Below are positions 1 through 13,200 of a stretch of 64,000 nt of DNA, one piece after another. The notes below the pieces were generated by a model that saw only the letters and a list, made by a program, of their open reading frames with translations, had not been told where the DNA came from and did not search any database. The stretch spans positions 842,001-906,000 of the forward strand of contig NC_074726.1 in the NCBI RefSeq assembly GCF_947242115.1, read 5' to 3'. A program made the translations under genes and the position numbers. The DNA is from Biomphalaria glabrata. Taxonomy: Eukaryota > Mollusca > Gastropoda > Planorbidae. Every line of letters begins with the position of its first letter. Positions within the stretch are counted from its first letter, which is position 1.

Positions 1-235
1 TACATTGATAGATGTTATTGTTTCTTGACCACTACATTGATAGATGTTATTATTTCTTGACCACTACATTGATAGATGTTATTATTTCTTGACTACTACA
101 TTGATAGATGTTATTGTTTCTTGACCACTACATTGATAGATGTTATTATCACATGGATAGATGTTGTTATTGTTTCTTGACTACCACATGGATAGATGTT
201 ATTGTTTCTTGACCGATCTACAGATGATTATTATT
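1..235. repeat. 32-bp tandem repeat
   Basis: About six to seven copies of a 32-bp unit starting tacattgatagatgttatt, nearly identical in the first four copies and then drifting, with a partial unit near 150. It begins at the left edge, so the array may be longer. It lies in the spectraplakin intron or upstream region. Confidence 0.9.
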
Positions 236-753
236 AATTCTTGACCTCTTAATGGATGGCTATTATTGTGATGATTTTGGTGATAGATTTGTTCCACTCT
301 CCAGTTATTTAACACCTGTGTAAGTTACCTACTAAGTTCTGTTTACTGACATTAGACAGTTTATATGAAAATACAACAAAATTGGCATATTTTTGTAGTT
401 ATGTGTGAGCTAATACAGTCACACATATATATGCAATGTTAAATGACAAAGTTGAAAATCGAAATCCACAAAATGAACTTTACTTTTGGTATGTTAAATT
501 AGACTTGCCACATGAATAAAGTAATATTGAAAACATAGTTGTAAATTTAGGATGTTCAAAATTGTTCAATACTTTGAAGGCACAAAATCTGCTTGATGTC
601 AACATTTGATTTACTTATGCCTCCTCTCTCTCTCTCAGAGCACTTGACTACAGTCTAAAAATATTCCATTTCATCCTCTTTTTGTTTTAATAGCTTACTC
701 TCATTTCTTACTATCACATCATTCATGACACACATTCAATAACAATTATCATT
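236..753. other. Intron sequence, nothing recognised
   Basis: AT-rich sequence with a short TC run near 630-640. No exon, RNA gene or named repeat could be supported. It is taken as intron because the first spectraplakin exon starts in mid-codon at 2831. Confidence 0.5.
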
Positions 754-1530
754 GGCCTCCTTCAGTCGTGAAACGACTATGGTTCATCTCGAGAACTTTT
801 TCATATGGCTGTGGAGCCCTATTTTGGAGAGACACTTCCGTCCACATATATACACATATATTGCATGTCAGGGTGGCTTTCACTTTTCACTTTGGTGATA
901 GAGGAGCTGGCCATTTTCCGCGTGACACGCTTTTCTTCAAGAATCAAGACCCATGTTTTCTCGCTGTCTATATCTTTCTTGGTCACCCCCTCTCTCCAGC
1001 TAGTAAGGTCTAAGGCTATGTCTTCCCAGTGGTCAGTATCAATTTTTATTGATTTTAAATCCCTTTTTATCACATCAATGTAACGGAGGTGGGGGTGACC
1101 AGTTTTTCTTGAGCCAGATGCAAGTTGCCCATACAGAATGATTTATAGGATGCAATTTGTCCTCCATTTGGTGAACAACATGTCTAAGCCAGCACAGGCG
1201 GCATAGCCTGAGGACTGTAAAGATGCTGGGAAGGCCTGTTCTCGCGAGGATCACAGTATTACACACTCTTTCTTTCCATGTTATTTTTAAGATGTTTTTA
1301 AGATGCTTTGAAGGCAGCGCAAGTGGAATGAGTTTAGTTTTCTCTCTTGTTTTGTGTAGGTTGTCCACAACCCGCTGCCAAACAGTAGCGTGATAAGAAT
1401 GCATGCCTTGTAGACCTTCATTTTGGTTGCTGTGGTGAGCTTCTGGTTTTCCCAAAGTCTTGGTCAGAGTCTAGCGAAGGTTGATGCGGCCTTCCCTATG
1501 CCGTTTTAAAAGGGAAGAGAATATAGTAGG
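754..1530 (-). mobile_element. RTE-like LINE remnant, C-terminal part of the ORF
   Basis: On the minus strand the ORF at 1075-1455 reads KTKLIPLALPS then KITWKERVCNTVILARTGLP and LRHVVHQMED; a second frame at 819-1073 continues IKRDLKS, DTDHWEDIALD and SWRE. These follow the order seen after the reverse transcriptase domain in RTE-like LINEs common in molluscs. The change of frame between the two ORFs shows it is decayed. Its 3' end near 754 starts with a ggcctcc motif that recurs at 27583 and 42125. Confidence 0.75.
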
Positions 1531-1587
1531 GTCTCTATATTTGTTATGTTTGCAAGTCTTATTATATCAGATCTGGTCGGCTCCTCT

Positions 1588-1812
1588 CCATTAAGTAAAG
1601 TTCTCCTTTCAGACATGTAGTCTATAGGGCAGTTGATGTAAAGGTCATCTGTTTCTGTTTCCTACGGTTAACGAGGGTGTCATGTGCCAGTACAATGACC
1701 AACTGCCTTTACTTTCCCCAACTTATGTCAGGTACCCATTAGAGCTGGGTGGACTCAAAGGCACCCATGACCCCTGGTTCGAAGCCAATTGCTTTACAGC
1801 GCCTTCCTCTCC
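1588..1812 (-). mobile_element. tRNA-derived SINE, family 1 (minus copy, decayed)
   Basis: The stretch matches in order, on the minus strand, the blocks of the fuller copies at 45607-45811 and 60655-60897: the B-box region near 1775-1790, the tag reading aggtacccattagagctggg, the tgaccaactgcc block and the ctatagggcag block near the 3' end. Confidence 0.7.
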
Positions 1813-1884
1813 ATTAAGGTTAGAACAGAAAGATTTTAAAACTCCCTTTATCCCTCTTTCATTCAGGATGTTTCAAGGTCACTA

Positions 1885-2078
1885 GTCATCACCTAGAAGT
1901 ACATAGAAGCTTAATTCATCAAGTGCTGGTTGTGTGTGTACTTATGTATTTGAATGCTGTTGTGCATCTATATTGATATTGTTATAGTAGTTATGCTACC
2001 TTGAACAATTTTAGTTGTAGTCAAACTGAATTTCCATTTGTTTGGAGACCAATAAAATTATCTTATTTTAACAGAAAT
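1885..2078 (+). mobile_element. LINE 3' end, family C
   Basis: Untranslated 3' end that ends gaatttccatttgtttgga then ccaataaaattatcttat. The same block is found inverted at 23820-23940 and 38215-38440, so it is a dispersed element end. No coding part remains. Confidence 0.6.
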
Positions 2079-2129
2079 CCAGAGACAAGAAGGAAATTAT
2101 GCTCCAACACTTAAAATACATTTTATCAC

Positions 2130-2700
2130 TTCTCTTATAAATTACAGAGATGTTCCTTCAAGAGAGACGATAATTACATCCATGTGTTAATCTATTACAG
2201 CATGTTAGTTATAGATTTAAATTCTGCTAAGTCATGGGTTTTCCTGGCAGATTCAAGCAACCTGTTCCATACTTTATAGGCACTAGGGAAGAAGGAGCAC
2301 TTGTACAAATTTGTTTTAGCATATGGAATAAGAAACATGTTTTTTTTGTGTGTATGTCTTTATGAATGTTCTAATAGTTTGTTTTTCTATTTTTGTAATT
2401 TATGGTTCAGTGTCTATTGTGATATTGCTACTTTACTTTTTTGTCTTAATGTGTCTCTAAATTTAGTGATTTACTAAAGGTGTCAAATAGGAATATTCGT
2501 TTGCCATAAATCCCACTGTTCTATTTGCTCTATCAGTTACAGTTTTAAGTTGTTTTTTTTGAGTGTAGGGGTCTGAAACAGAGGATGCTTATTCTAATAT
2601 CAGTCTAACCAATTTTAAATAGCTTTTTTAGTTATGTTATTGTTTGATTTGTAATGATTTCTTTTAATAAACTCTAATGTTTTGTACAGTTCATGAATGA
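2130..2700 (-). mobile_element. CR1/jockey-type LINE fragment (minus)
   Basis: Diverged copy of the element seen best at 62250-62992. Shared blocks include the part coding for the Phe/Pro-rich end (gaagaaggagcacttgtac), the gatttactaaaggtgt block and the ggatgcttattctaat block. It is the oldest-looking copy of this family in the window, with many small differences. Confidence 0.75.
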
Positions 2701-2830
2701 CTAAATCAACACTTGAATAAATAAATTTAATCTAAAGATTTGTTTTTTAATTATTAATAAATTCTAAGATTAGGATGACCTAAAAAAATCAATTTCACCT
2801 ATTTAAATATAAACGTCCTTTACATTACAG

Positions 2831-5800
2831 CCAAAACAAGCTGGACGAAGCATTGCTAAATTCTGGGCGGGTGTCTGATGCACTTCAGTCACTTTTAGAA
2901 TGGCTCCAGAAAGCAGAGGCGGCGTTAGATGAAGAGATGCCCATCTTGGGTGACCTTGACACTGTACATATGCTAATTGAACAACACAGGGTAAGTGATA
3001 CATATATACATACTGTTGCTTCGTTATTGAGATGTCTGATTTGACAAATTCCCCTGGCAACCAATTAGTTGTTTGACTGACTGGTCAAACAAGCAGAGGA
3101 CTAAAATATTGCATTACTTTCACAAGTTTTACAGCTGAATGCTTCTACCTATGTCCACCCCTATGTATACTGAACTATATTGACAGTAATAACTTTCTTT
3201 TAGAATGTTGTAAATGTATTGTTAATATGACAGAGTCATCATCCATCATCAGACATAGTTGGTCTTTTGGCACTTTTTATACACATTATTTCTAATATAA
3301 TTTCCATCTAATTCCATAGATGACAATATCTTTTATAAGCCTTTAGAGGGTAATGTTAAAATTATCACTTTGAATAATCATGATTGGAGGTAGATCTAGT
3401 TGGCTTCAATTCATTTACCTCAAGTCAGATCATAAATGCAATTAGCATATTGGCTTCTTTGTAACTTGGGTAACTTTTGAATTATTGACTTTAAATGATT
3501 GATGTATCTATAAAAGAAATGTTATTGTATTATGTTTTGATAGCAAAAGCTATGTAAAAAAAAAAGTTTGTTAGCCAACAATCATGACATGCAGTAACTT
3601 TGGTTTATAATTTTTGCTTCTACAATTGCATATTTTTATTCACAAATTTATGCTAAAAATCCTTGTCTGTAATCAGAGTTTTTTTTTTGCTAAATATAAG
3701 GTTGATAGCCTCTTAAATCGTGTTTTTTTTTTTCAAAGGCTGCTTATTGTATCATATAAGTTATTAATTTCATTATAGATTTTTCTAGTGCAAGTCTATC
3801 TTTTCTGCAATGGTCTTATTGCATTTTACATTTGTGTTTGTTGTGAGTACCTCAAAATCACATTGGTTTATTTCAGCAAAATGTATATGTTAATATTTAC
3901 AAAGTATTTTTCTGACTTAATAGAACATCCAGCAAGAGTTAACTGCTAGAGAAGCAACTGTCCTCACAATGCGGGCCCCTGGCAACTTACCAGCACAACA
4001 AGCCTCTGAACTAGCACAGCTCTGGGATCGTGTCAATCATTTATGTGATATCAGAGAATCTAAACTTAAAGAAGCTTTGAAATTGGTGAGTAGCCATAAA
4101 ACTTAAGAATTTCATATTTATTTGTGTCCTAGTATCTATTTTAAATCTTTGAAATTATTCAGTAGCCATGTAAGAGAGGCATTTAATCATTTTGTATCAG
4201 AGGCAGTAATCAAGAAAGAGAAGCAACCGCCTTCTCCTCCTTTGATTTTTAAACAAGATTTTAGCTTCATGTAAAATGGATTCAATTGATGCTATGAAAA
4301 ACTTATTTTGTCACAAAATAAAGATGTCAAGATACTGTATGCCAAAAGTACTGAAATCATGTCTGAATACATATGAGTTACTAAAAATGGTATTCAAAGC
4401 AATGTTTATAATCTGTCAAGAAGGAGAAAATCACATTTGTCTACTTCAAATTATACAGCAAAAAAACACTAATTTACATCTATCCCATACCTGCTTAACA
4501 GTCAATAACAACACTGACTGGTCAGTAGCCATAAATCCTTGATATATGATTTTAAGATTCATTTTGATCCTGTTAAAAAATATTCTTTATTCCTTCAGGC
4601 TGAAGAGTTTCAAGATGTTGTTACTCTCATGAGAGAATTTCTACCTCAAGCTGAAGCTCAACTCAAATTTAGAGCATTACCTGAAGATGAAATGGTTATA
4701 TTTCAATTGATTGAAAAACATGAGGTAATGATTGATTGATTTGGATATTTACTAATAAAAGTGGGTATACTAGTTTAGTAGTGTTATTTTGTAACTATTT
4801 ATGCTAAATTAAGTACCCATAATGTGATAATGATTTGTCACGTTTTCCATTTTCTTTTGTTTATGAAATTGATAGGCTGAGTATATTTGTGGGAGTGTTC
4901 GGGGAGCTGTTTTTTTTTTAATAAACTTTTTTTTTCTTTACACAATCCCTTCTAGTGGTTCATTTTCATTTTGAAGCTGCTGTTTTTCCAATTATACTCT
5001 GTTTCAGAGTAATTATTTAGAATAATCATGAAGGACAGTTATCATAGAAAAGGAAATAGCATGTTCCCATCTATTTGTTCATCCTTGTCTACCAATTGAC
5101 ATCATGTTACAGGAGGCTTGTCTACAAGTTTGATATCATGCTATGCTGATGTTTATATTCATAGATATTTTACACAGAAAGAGGCTTGAGGGTTATAGTT
5201 TCTGATATCCACTCATGGTTTCTGCTTTGATTTTTTATATTAACTATTACTGCTGTAATACTCTACTATACTTATGATATAGAAGAGAAAAAAAATCAAT
5301 GTTGTAATAAAATTTACCTTCCTGTTTGTCTTTCCAAAAAAAAGAAAACATTATTGTTTTCCAAAAATCAAAACTTAGGTATTGCATGTTTTCTTTTCTT
5401 TTTTTTTTTTTTTAGAAATTTCAAGAGGATTTGAGAAACCACCAAGAAAGTGTTGAGAAAATCAAAGGGTTAGCTGAAGATATTTTAAGTAGCTGTCATC
5501 CCAATGCAGTCAGATTTGTCAAATATTACCTGACTATAACCCAGACACGATGGGATCAATTGTTACACAGAGCAACTACCAGAGGCCAGAGGTTACAAGA
5601 AGCCTTGAGAAATATTCAAGGCAATGCAGCCTTGTTGGAAGAACTGCTAGCTTGGCTAACAGATGCCCAGGCTTTGCTGGCTACCAAAGAGCGTGACCCC
5701 ATACCAGATGACCTTAAAGTAGTGGAAACTTTATTAAAGGAACATTTAGTATGTACTTCATTTTGTCTCTGTCTTGTGATTGCATTGGCAATTTAATATA

Positions 5801-6375
5801 TTAAAATCATCAATCTTTGTAATGAAATATGAAACTACAAACCACATTGTTTGATTTTAGCCATAAATGAATTTTTTTTATCCAATATTTTAAACCACAA
5901 GCACATTTTTTTTAAAATTACAAATCACAATTTTAAAAAAAAATACCATTTGATATAAATATAACTCTAATTCATTTTATTAATTTTTTTTTTCTTTGGC
6001 CAGGAATTTCATGAAGAGGTTACCAGTAAAAATAATGATGCAGAAAGATTGTCTAAACTTGTCACATCTGAATCCAAGATGGCTGCTCAGAGTAAAGGCT
6101 ATGGAAGGTCAGTCATTCATATTTAAAGCAATGTAGTAGTATATATCAAATTATTTAAAATCTCTTATTGTAAATAAATCTAATTGTTTATTAGATCTTA
6201 CTTTTTGGCAAAATGTGAAATATATTTATTGCTCTTTTCTAGCAATATGAAGTTAAATGAGTTTGATGGTTACAACCCAAGAGTAATAGCCTTACAAAAC
6301 AAATGGAGGACAGTATGGCACATGTCCATGGACAGAAAGAAACGTCTGCAAGATGCTCATGATACACTTTTAGAG
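2831..6375 (+). CDS. MACF1: Spectraplakin exons 1-6 of the window: last spectrin repeats of the rod
   Basis: Six exons encode about 339 residues of heptad-like helices with the spaced Trp and Leu residues of spectrin repeats (for example [39 protein letters not shown]). Exon ends often fall at the same place in the repeat, after a run like LIEQHR, LIEKHE or LLKEHL, which shows that exon boundaries follow the repeat unit. Exons 1-4 end in phase 0, exon 5 ends in phase 2 and splits a Ser codon with exon 6. The acceptor of exon 4 follows a long T tract ending at 5413. Confidence 0.92.
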
Positions 6376-7216
6376 GTAAATTATTCAATACCATAGCAGA
6401 CCTGCCTACCGTTACGCAAAATGCGTATTCGTTACGCAAAATCTCCCAAAAATGACCGCCAGTACGCAAATACGCATTTAACCCGTCGCGTTACGCATTT
6501 CGTATGCTTTTTTGTTCTCCTCTCTAGACTAGCTTACAAGCGGTCACGGAGGTCACGCTAAGCCCACCTGTGGGGAGAGGGGCGAAACAGAAAAGGTGGG
6601 GTGAACACAATGTGCCCAGATCTATACGTTGATTGGTACTTAATAGCAATTAGATGTCTAGAAATGAAGAACGCGAAAGTGACTTTTGTTTTTGTGTAAG
6701 TTCATGAGTAGAAATTAATTCTGTTGGTGCATTCCTGATTCTCGTATTCATTTGTATAGAAAAAAAATCGAAGAACTATCGATTAAAAACACATTGAGTG
6801 ACATTGTAGATATCTAGTCTAGATCTAGAATCTAGATAACTTGTTATACAGGAATAGATCTAGCTCGAGTCTAGCTAGTCATTACGTTATGATTCTCTAC
6901 ATTAATATTAGTACATTACCCTACAAACTAGTTATAGTATGATTTAGAATTTAGATTGACTAGATCTAGATCGATAACATCTACTACCATCTAGTCTAGA
7001 TCTAGACTAGATTCTTAGTCTTAGTATAGAATAGATATAGATCAAGTATGAAGGTAGGCTTACGAAAGTTTGGATCTAGCGGATCCACGGCATCGGTAAC
7101 ACTTTTGAGCCCAGATCTAGAGTAGATTATATTCATTATATAGACATAGATCCAGATCTAGTCTATATATCATCTCTATTGATCTAGATTTAGATTGTAG
7201 ATCTAATCATGACATC

Positions 7217-7259
<43 letters not shown>

Positions 7260-10200
7260 CAAAATAGAGGATCACGTAAGTGTTACGCATTCTGGTGCCA
7301 AAATACGCATTTTGACCGTAAGTGTTACGCATTTGGACTTTTTTTGGTAGGCAGGTCTGCCATAGACATGTTATTTCAAGGATTTCTTCTTGCAGAAATA
7401 TGTATTTTGTTATGTTATAGATCTATATCTTTAATTTGGTTAATGGCATATGGTCATCACATGACTAGTTTAATAACACTTTGAAATTATTGCATTTGTG
7501 TCATAAAAAAATATTGGACTTTTTATTTTTGGTTGTTATACATTTATTTCCTAAAAAAACCTTATGGCATGCAATATTTTCTATAATTGTAATGCATAAA
7601 ACATTCTATTTGGCTTTTTTCATAATCTTTTGACTGCACTACTTGTCATGAAAAACGAAAATAAACCATATGAGCATCTAATAGTCTTCTCTACGTGTTA
7701 CAATTTATTTTCTTTTTAACTCAGCTATTTTGCGCATTTTAATTTTGATCTTAACTCATTTTTATTCCTCAAGATTCAGATTTGTCCATCTGTATGACTT
7801 GAATGTATCTTTTCTATTCACAGTTGGAAAGCTTTAAAAACTTTGACTTTGATCTCTGGAGACAACGATATCTTAATTGGATCCAGGCTAAAAAGTTTAG
7901 AATAACTGATTTCTTCAGACGTCAAGATAAAGATAGTGATGGATTCCTTGACAGAGAGGAATTTATAAGTGGAATGTTGAAATCAAGTTTGTGCATTTTG
8001 TCTTTTTACATAGATTGTTGTGTGTATGTGTGTGTTAATATTTTATTTTGTTCAAATTTAAAAGGTTATAGATGTTTATTAGAAAAATGAAGCTATGTTA
8101 GCATTGATTTCATATTCTCTAGACATAGTTTTAAATCTTAAGGTCAGGTTTAAAATCTAATTCAATTTTTTTTGTGTGCTTAAACAACACTTGCATTGAA
8201 TAAAACATTTGAATGTTTACAATTAAAAATAGATGTAAAGAAACAGACTCCTAAACCTTGTTTCAAGTGTAAACTTTTAGCAATTTGTACCTTGTGAATG
8301 TTTTGTATTGTTTATCTATTAGCGCATTGGATAAATTGGACATAAAAAAGTAACTAAATGAAATTCTCTTAACATAAGTATTTTAAGTAAGACAAGTATT
8401 ACACATTAAGCGTGGTAAGCGTGATCGAGAGGCCATGTGCGCTTGAACTTGGCTTGGCTTGGCTACCTAGAAGGGGGCTCGAGGTTCGACACCCGACTCG
8501 GGCAGAGTTGTGTTTACTGAGTGCCTAAAGGCATCACGGAAAACCAACTCCTAGATACCCCCTCCCCCCACTGGTCCACAAATGAGATTGGACCAAAAGC
8601 GCTCTGAGCATGCTATAAGCATGAAAGTAGCGCTATATAAAAGCTATAATAATAATAATTAAGTCAACTTTCCTTTCTTATTAGATGCCCAGTTAATTTG
8701 TACATCAGCTTACCATCAAATGACTTCTTTTACTGACATATCCAGTTTTGTATCCCTTTGTAATGGGGCCCGGTGGGTTGGGTGAGTGATTAAGCACTTG
8801 GCTTCAGAACCTGGTATCCTGGATCTGAATTTTGGTAGAGCTGAGATATTAAATTTCAGAATTTTTATGGTGCCCCTGAGTCTACCTAGTGACCTAACAC
8901 TAATGGGCACCTGATTTAAGTTGAGGAAAGTAAAGGCTGTTGGTAGTTGAAGAAATTAAAGGTGGTTGGTCGTTCTGTTGGCCACATGACACCCTGCTCG
9001 TTAACAGAGGACCTTAAGATCAACTGTCCTATAGATCGCAAGGTCTGAAACTATACTTTTACTTCTCTGTTTGTATATTTTATTCTCCATCAGATCTTAA
9101 ATTTGCTGATGAGCAAGTGCTTGTAGAGCTCATACTGTTTCAATGTTCCATATTTAACTAGGGTAGCCACTTTAGATTCTCCCTGTTTGCGCATAGGGTG
9201 TCAAGCCCTCTCCAAGCTAGTGCCTACAGATTTTAAGTCTTCCTATAAGGTGTGGTACAATGCTAGACATGGAAAGCACTGTTAATGCTTTCCTCTCTTT
9301 GACACCATGTTATGGCTGTCTTAGGTGATTGTATTTTGTCTTATCTAAAGAATATGTCAGTAAATCTTGGTCAGCACTTTGCTTAGGGGGGGGGACTTCA
9401 GCAAGTTCTTATGTGGGAGAAGATTTCATGTGACATGATCTCCAATGCTATTCCTAGGTTCCTTCTCACTCAATATTGCTGAGCAATGTTAAGTCTTTTT
9501 TTTTTTTAAATCTTTATTGGTGACATCCACATATAAATAGGTCATAGTTTTTTTAACAGCTCCAGCTTTTCCTATCTGGCATGTTTTTATCATGGTATGC
9601 ATCTCCATCATTTGTGATTACCCTGCCTAAATAGGTGAACTTTTGTTCAAGCTCTGAAAGTTTTTTTACTCTGTTGATAGGAATTTAAGTGATAAAATGT
9701 AATTTGCTGGTGTTTTGATGTGATTATTTATGTGGTATAATTAAGTTCTTGATTCTAATCTTACTGTTATGATTTTTTTTCTTCTTAAGATGTAGAATTA
9801 TAAATTATTCAGTATGTTAAAATCTCAATTACAAACATGTTCACTCTATTTTAGTAATGTATCTATTTTCCATCCAGAGTTCCCAACTAATCGCACAGAG
9901 CTTAGCGCTGTCTTTGACATCTTTGATAAAGCAAGCAATGGGTTTATCGAGTACAAAAACTTTGTTGATGCTTTGAAAGCAGATAGAGTAAGTGGCACAA
10001 TATTCTATAGTAGTATTTGACAACTTCATAAGTGCTTGATAGCTGTATTATATCATATTTATCCTTGACTAACCAACCATAGCTTAAACAGTTATATGAA
10101 GTTATAAATTTTTATTCATTTTAACTAACTCAGTTATAATCAACAAGCTGCTATTATGTAATACATTTTACCTAGTTTTAAATTGGTTTGTTCACCAAAA

Positions 10201-13200
10201 ACTAACCTACATCCCCTTTACCCAAGCAACTTTCTCTTAAAGTCAGTAAATTAAAAAAAAAAATTTAAATTATAAATACTGAAAACTACAGAATGTCCCT
10301 AAAATGCTACAAAATAAGTATTGTCACTCTTCCCAATATTTGTCTTGAATAATGGAGCTACTTATTTCCTTCTTTTACCCTGACCTTCTCTATTATTCTC
10401 TTTTTCTGAATAGTATTTTATAGCCAGCTAATTTAGAGGAACACTCATAGAAATGCTGAATTTTTTATTTAGTTAATTTAATTTTTGTAGTCTATTAACT
10501 TGTTTACATTTTTACGATCTTTGTATTATTTAGGCTACACAAAGTAATTAAAAATGTAATCTTTTCGGGCTAAATTCATCAGTTACATTTTCATTGTGCT
10601 ATCTTTGGTCTTCATTTGGTTCTTTCCTTTTGTAGATTATAGCCTAAACCATTTTATATTTATTCAGTCTATAGTAAAAATATATATTCAATATGATCAT
10701 TGTTGATCAAAATGATGTTGCTTTAGTATATGGTACTTATCAGTTGTAAGTTATGGAAATCAATAAAATGTTGTTTTTTAACATATTATGTAGGTTAGAG
10801 TTTTGATTACATCTTTTTAACAAATATTTTTAGAGTATTATAAATAAACTTTTCTAAGATGACCTAATTATAATTAACAGAAAAATAGAATAAAGAACAA
10901 CAACCGCAGCGCCAAATCGGATGTAGAACTGATTCATGAGGAGATAGAAAAAGAGTTGTCTAATTGTCAATGCCGCCAGTCTTTTAAAGCAGAATGGTTG
11001 GAAGAAGGCAAATATAGGGTCAGTACTGTGGAAATCTGTTATCATTTGTCAGTGAGCTTTTGCCAGTTTAGAAACATGGAAAACTTGTATGGTCAATGCT
11101 AAAAATGTGGTACTATCATATTTTAAAATGTACATGTCTTCTTTTCAAAAAGATAATTTTATTGTATCTAACAGTTTGATAGACTAAGCACTCTTTCTAG
11201 ATATAAAATATATCTTTTCACAATAATTATTAATATATATATATCTTAAGTTTAGTCAATTTAAAATTCCAGTTTGGTGAAAAACAAAAAACTTGCCTTG
11301 TGAGATTTTTGAATCATACTGTTATGGTCCGTGTTGGTGGTGGATGGGTGACATTGGAAGAATTTCTGGAACAAAATGACCCTTGTCGAGGTAACTTATT
11401 TAACTTGAAGAATTTTTCATTAATGTTTATATAATGGCTTTTTAAAAAATGTTTTGTTTATTGATTAAAGGCTGTTAACTTTTAATGCAAGTTTTAAATT
11501 GAATAGCTCTTTAGTGGTTAGAAGCAGAACAAAAATGAAAGTATCTAGAGACTCCAATAATATACATGTTACTATAATTTGTAATTTATATGTAAATTCA
11601 AGTCAAGGATTGTAATTAGTTCAAGAGAGTGATCACTGGTAAATTTTTGCAAACACATCATAGAGAATATATTTTAAGAATGGTATAATCTTTAAATTTC
11701 TATTTTCTAGTCATGTTTACAGTACATCAGCTCACTGTATTGAGGTTAATGATTGTCAGTATTTATTCCATCTTCCTTCATAGTAACTGTATCTTATGAC
11801 TTTTACCCTAGAACTTTTATTATAAATATGAGCTTGTGTACCAATAAGATTTAACCATATTTTCACAATATTTAAACCAAATTATTTCTCTTTTGTTAAC
11901 AGCTAAAGGTCGCACAAATTTTGACCTGCGTGAGACTCTAGCTCTGTCGGATGGTTCCATTGTTGGTTCTAGACGAGGAAGCAATAGTGGCAGAACGTCA
12001 CCTTTCCCCACTGGAGTTCGGCGGCGGCAAAATGACACTGGCTATGCCTCTTCCAACTCATCAGGTATGGGTCAGAATCATGATGACCGTTCTGGTTTGC
12101 TATCTCCTACTTCTTCATCAACATCGCTTTTGTCCCCAATAGCAGTAGCAATGGCAAGTCCACAAGCACGTAACAAAGCAGCATCCCAAAGATATAGTTA
12201 CCATGGTGATATCTCATGGGAAGGCTCTCAAGCAGCTGTAGGTGGGCACAGCCCTGATGGACAAAGTGAACAAAGTGGAGGTACCAAACATCTGTATAGC
12301 TGAATATAACCAGCAGAAATAATGTTCTTTATCCTTTCTTTCTAGATGTGTAATAATTGTCTTCCTACTAATAACAACATTTTTATATTTATAGTTTTAC
12401 TCACTACTAATCATAGCAATACCTTCTTTCATTTAAGTCAGGGGTAGGCAAAGTTCATGTTTTAAGGGCATTATAGAAAATGCAACTACTAATAAACTGC
12501 TCATGGAAAACTTTTTTTACCAAACTAGCAGTAATCAGTTGCAACGTATTGCAGAGTAATCCTTTTTTTTTTTTCATTAACAATCTTATTAAGCACAGCA
12601 TGGCAAAAATTGCAGATGTCGGATGTAACTACAATATTAATACTGCCAATATTTTAAACAATATGAAATATCCTCACCCTTAATCTTTGGAATTGAAGAC
12701 ATTGCCATTATTGTTATATAACTAAATTATATTAGATTCTAGCAAGACAAGATTGAAATTTGCCTTGTTGCACAATGGAAACAAAAAGAAGAGACCCATG
12801 TTCTTAGGAGTTAATTTTGAAAATAATCAACATATAATTGGAGAATGTTTGCTGACCTGAATGTGGAAGTATTTTTGCATAGCTTAGAATTAGATTACAC
12901 AAAGCATACTTTTCTTTTACCAATGAAATAGTCAAGTATATGTGTTTCTTGTGACTATAAAGAGGTTGTTATTTATTAGAGGTTATAAAATGAAACAGTT
13001 TTGTCCCTGAAGTGAGCAATGTACAAGATGACTTGTCATTCATCTTAAAGTTTATCTTTGAGCTCTTCACATTAAATTTGGTTTAATAAAACATTTTGTT
13101 CTTGCACTCAATCACCTTTAAGAAATGGTTTTCAGTATTTCAAGAAAACTCAGGCGGAAATAAAAGACTGAGTTTTTATTAACCGTGAAATGAACAAACT

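Noticed and set aside
11820-12038. Minus-strand ORF of 72 residues
   Set aside because: Antisense shadow of spectraplakin exon 11.
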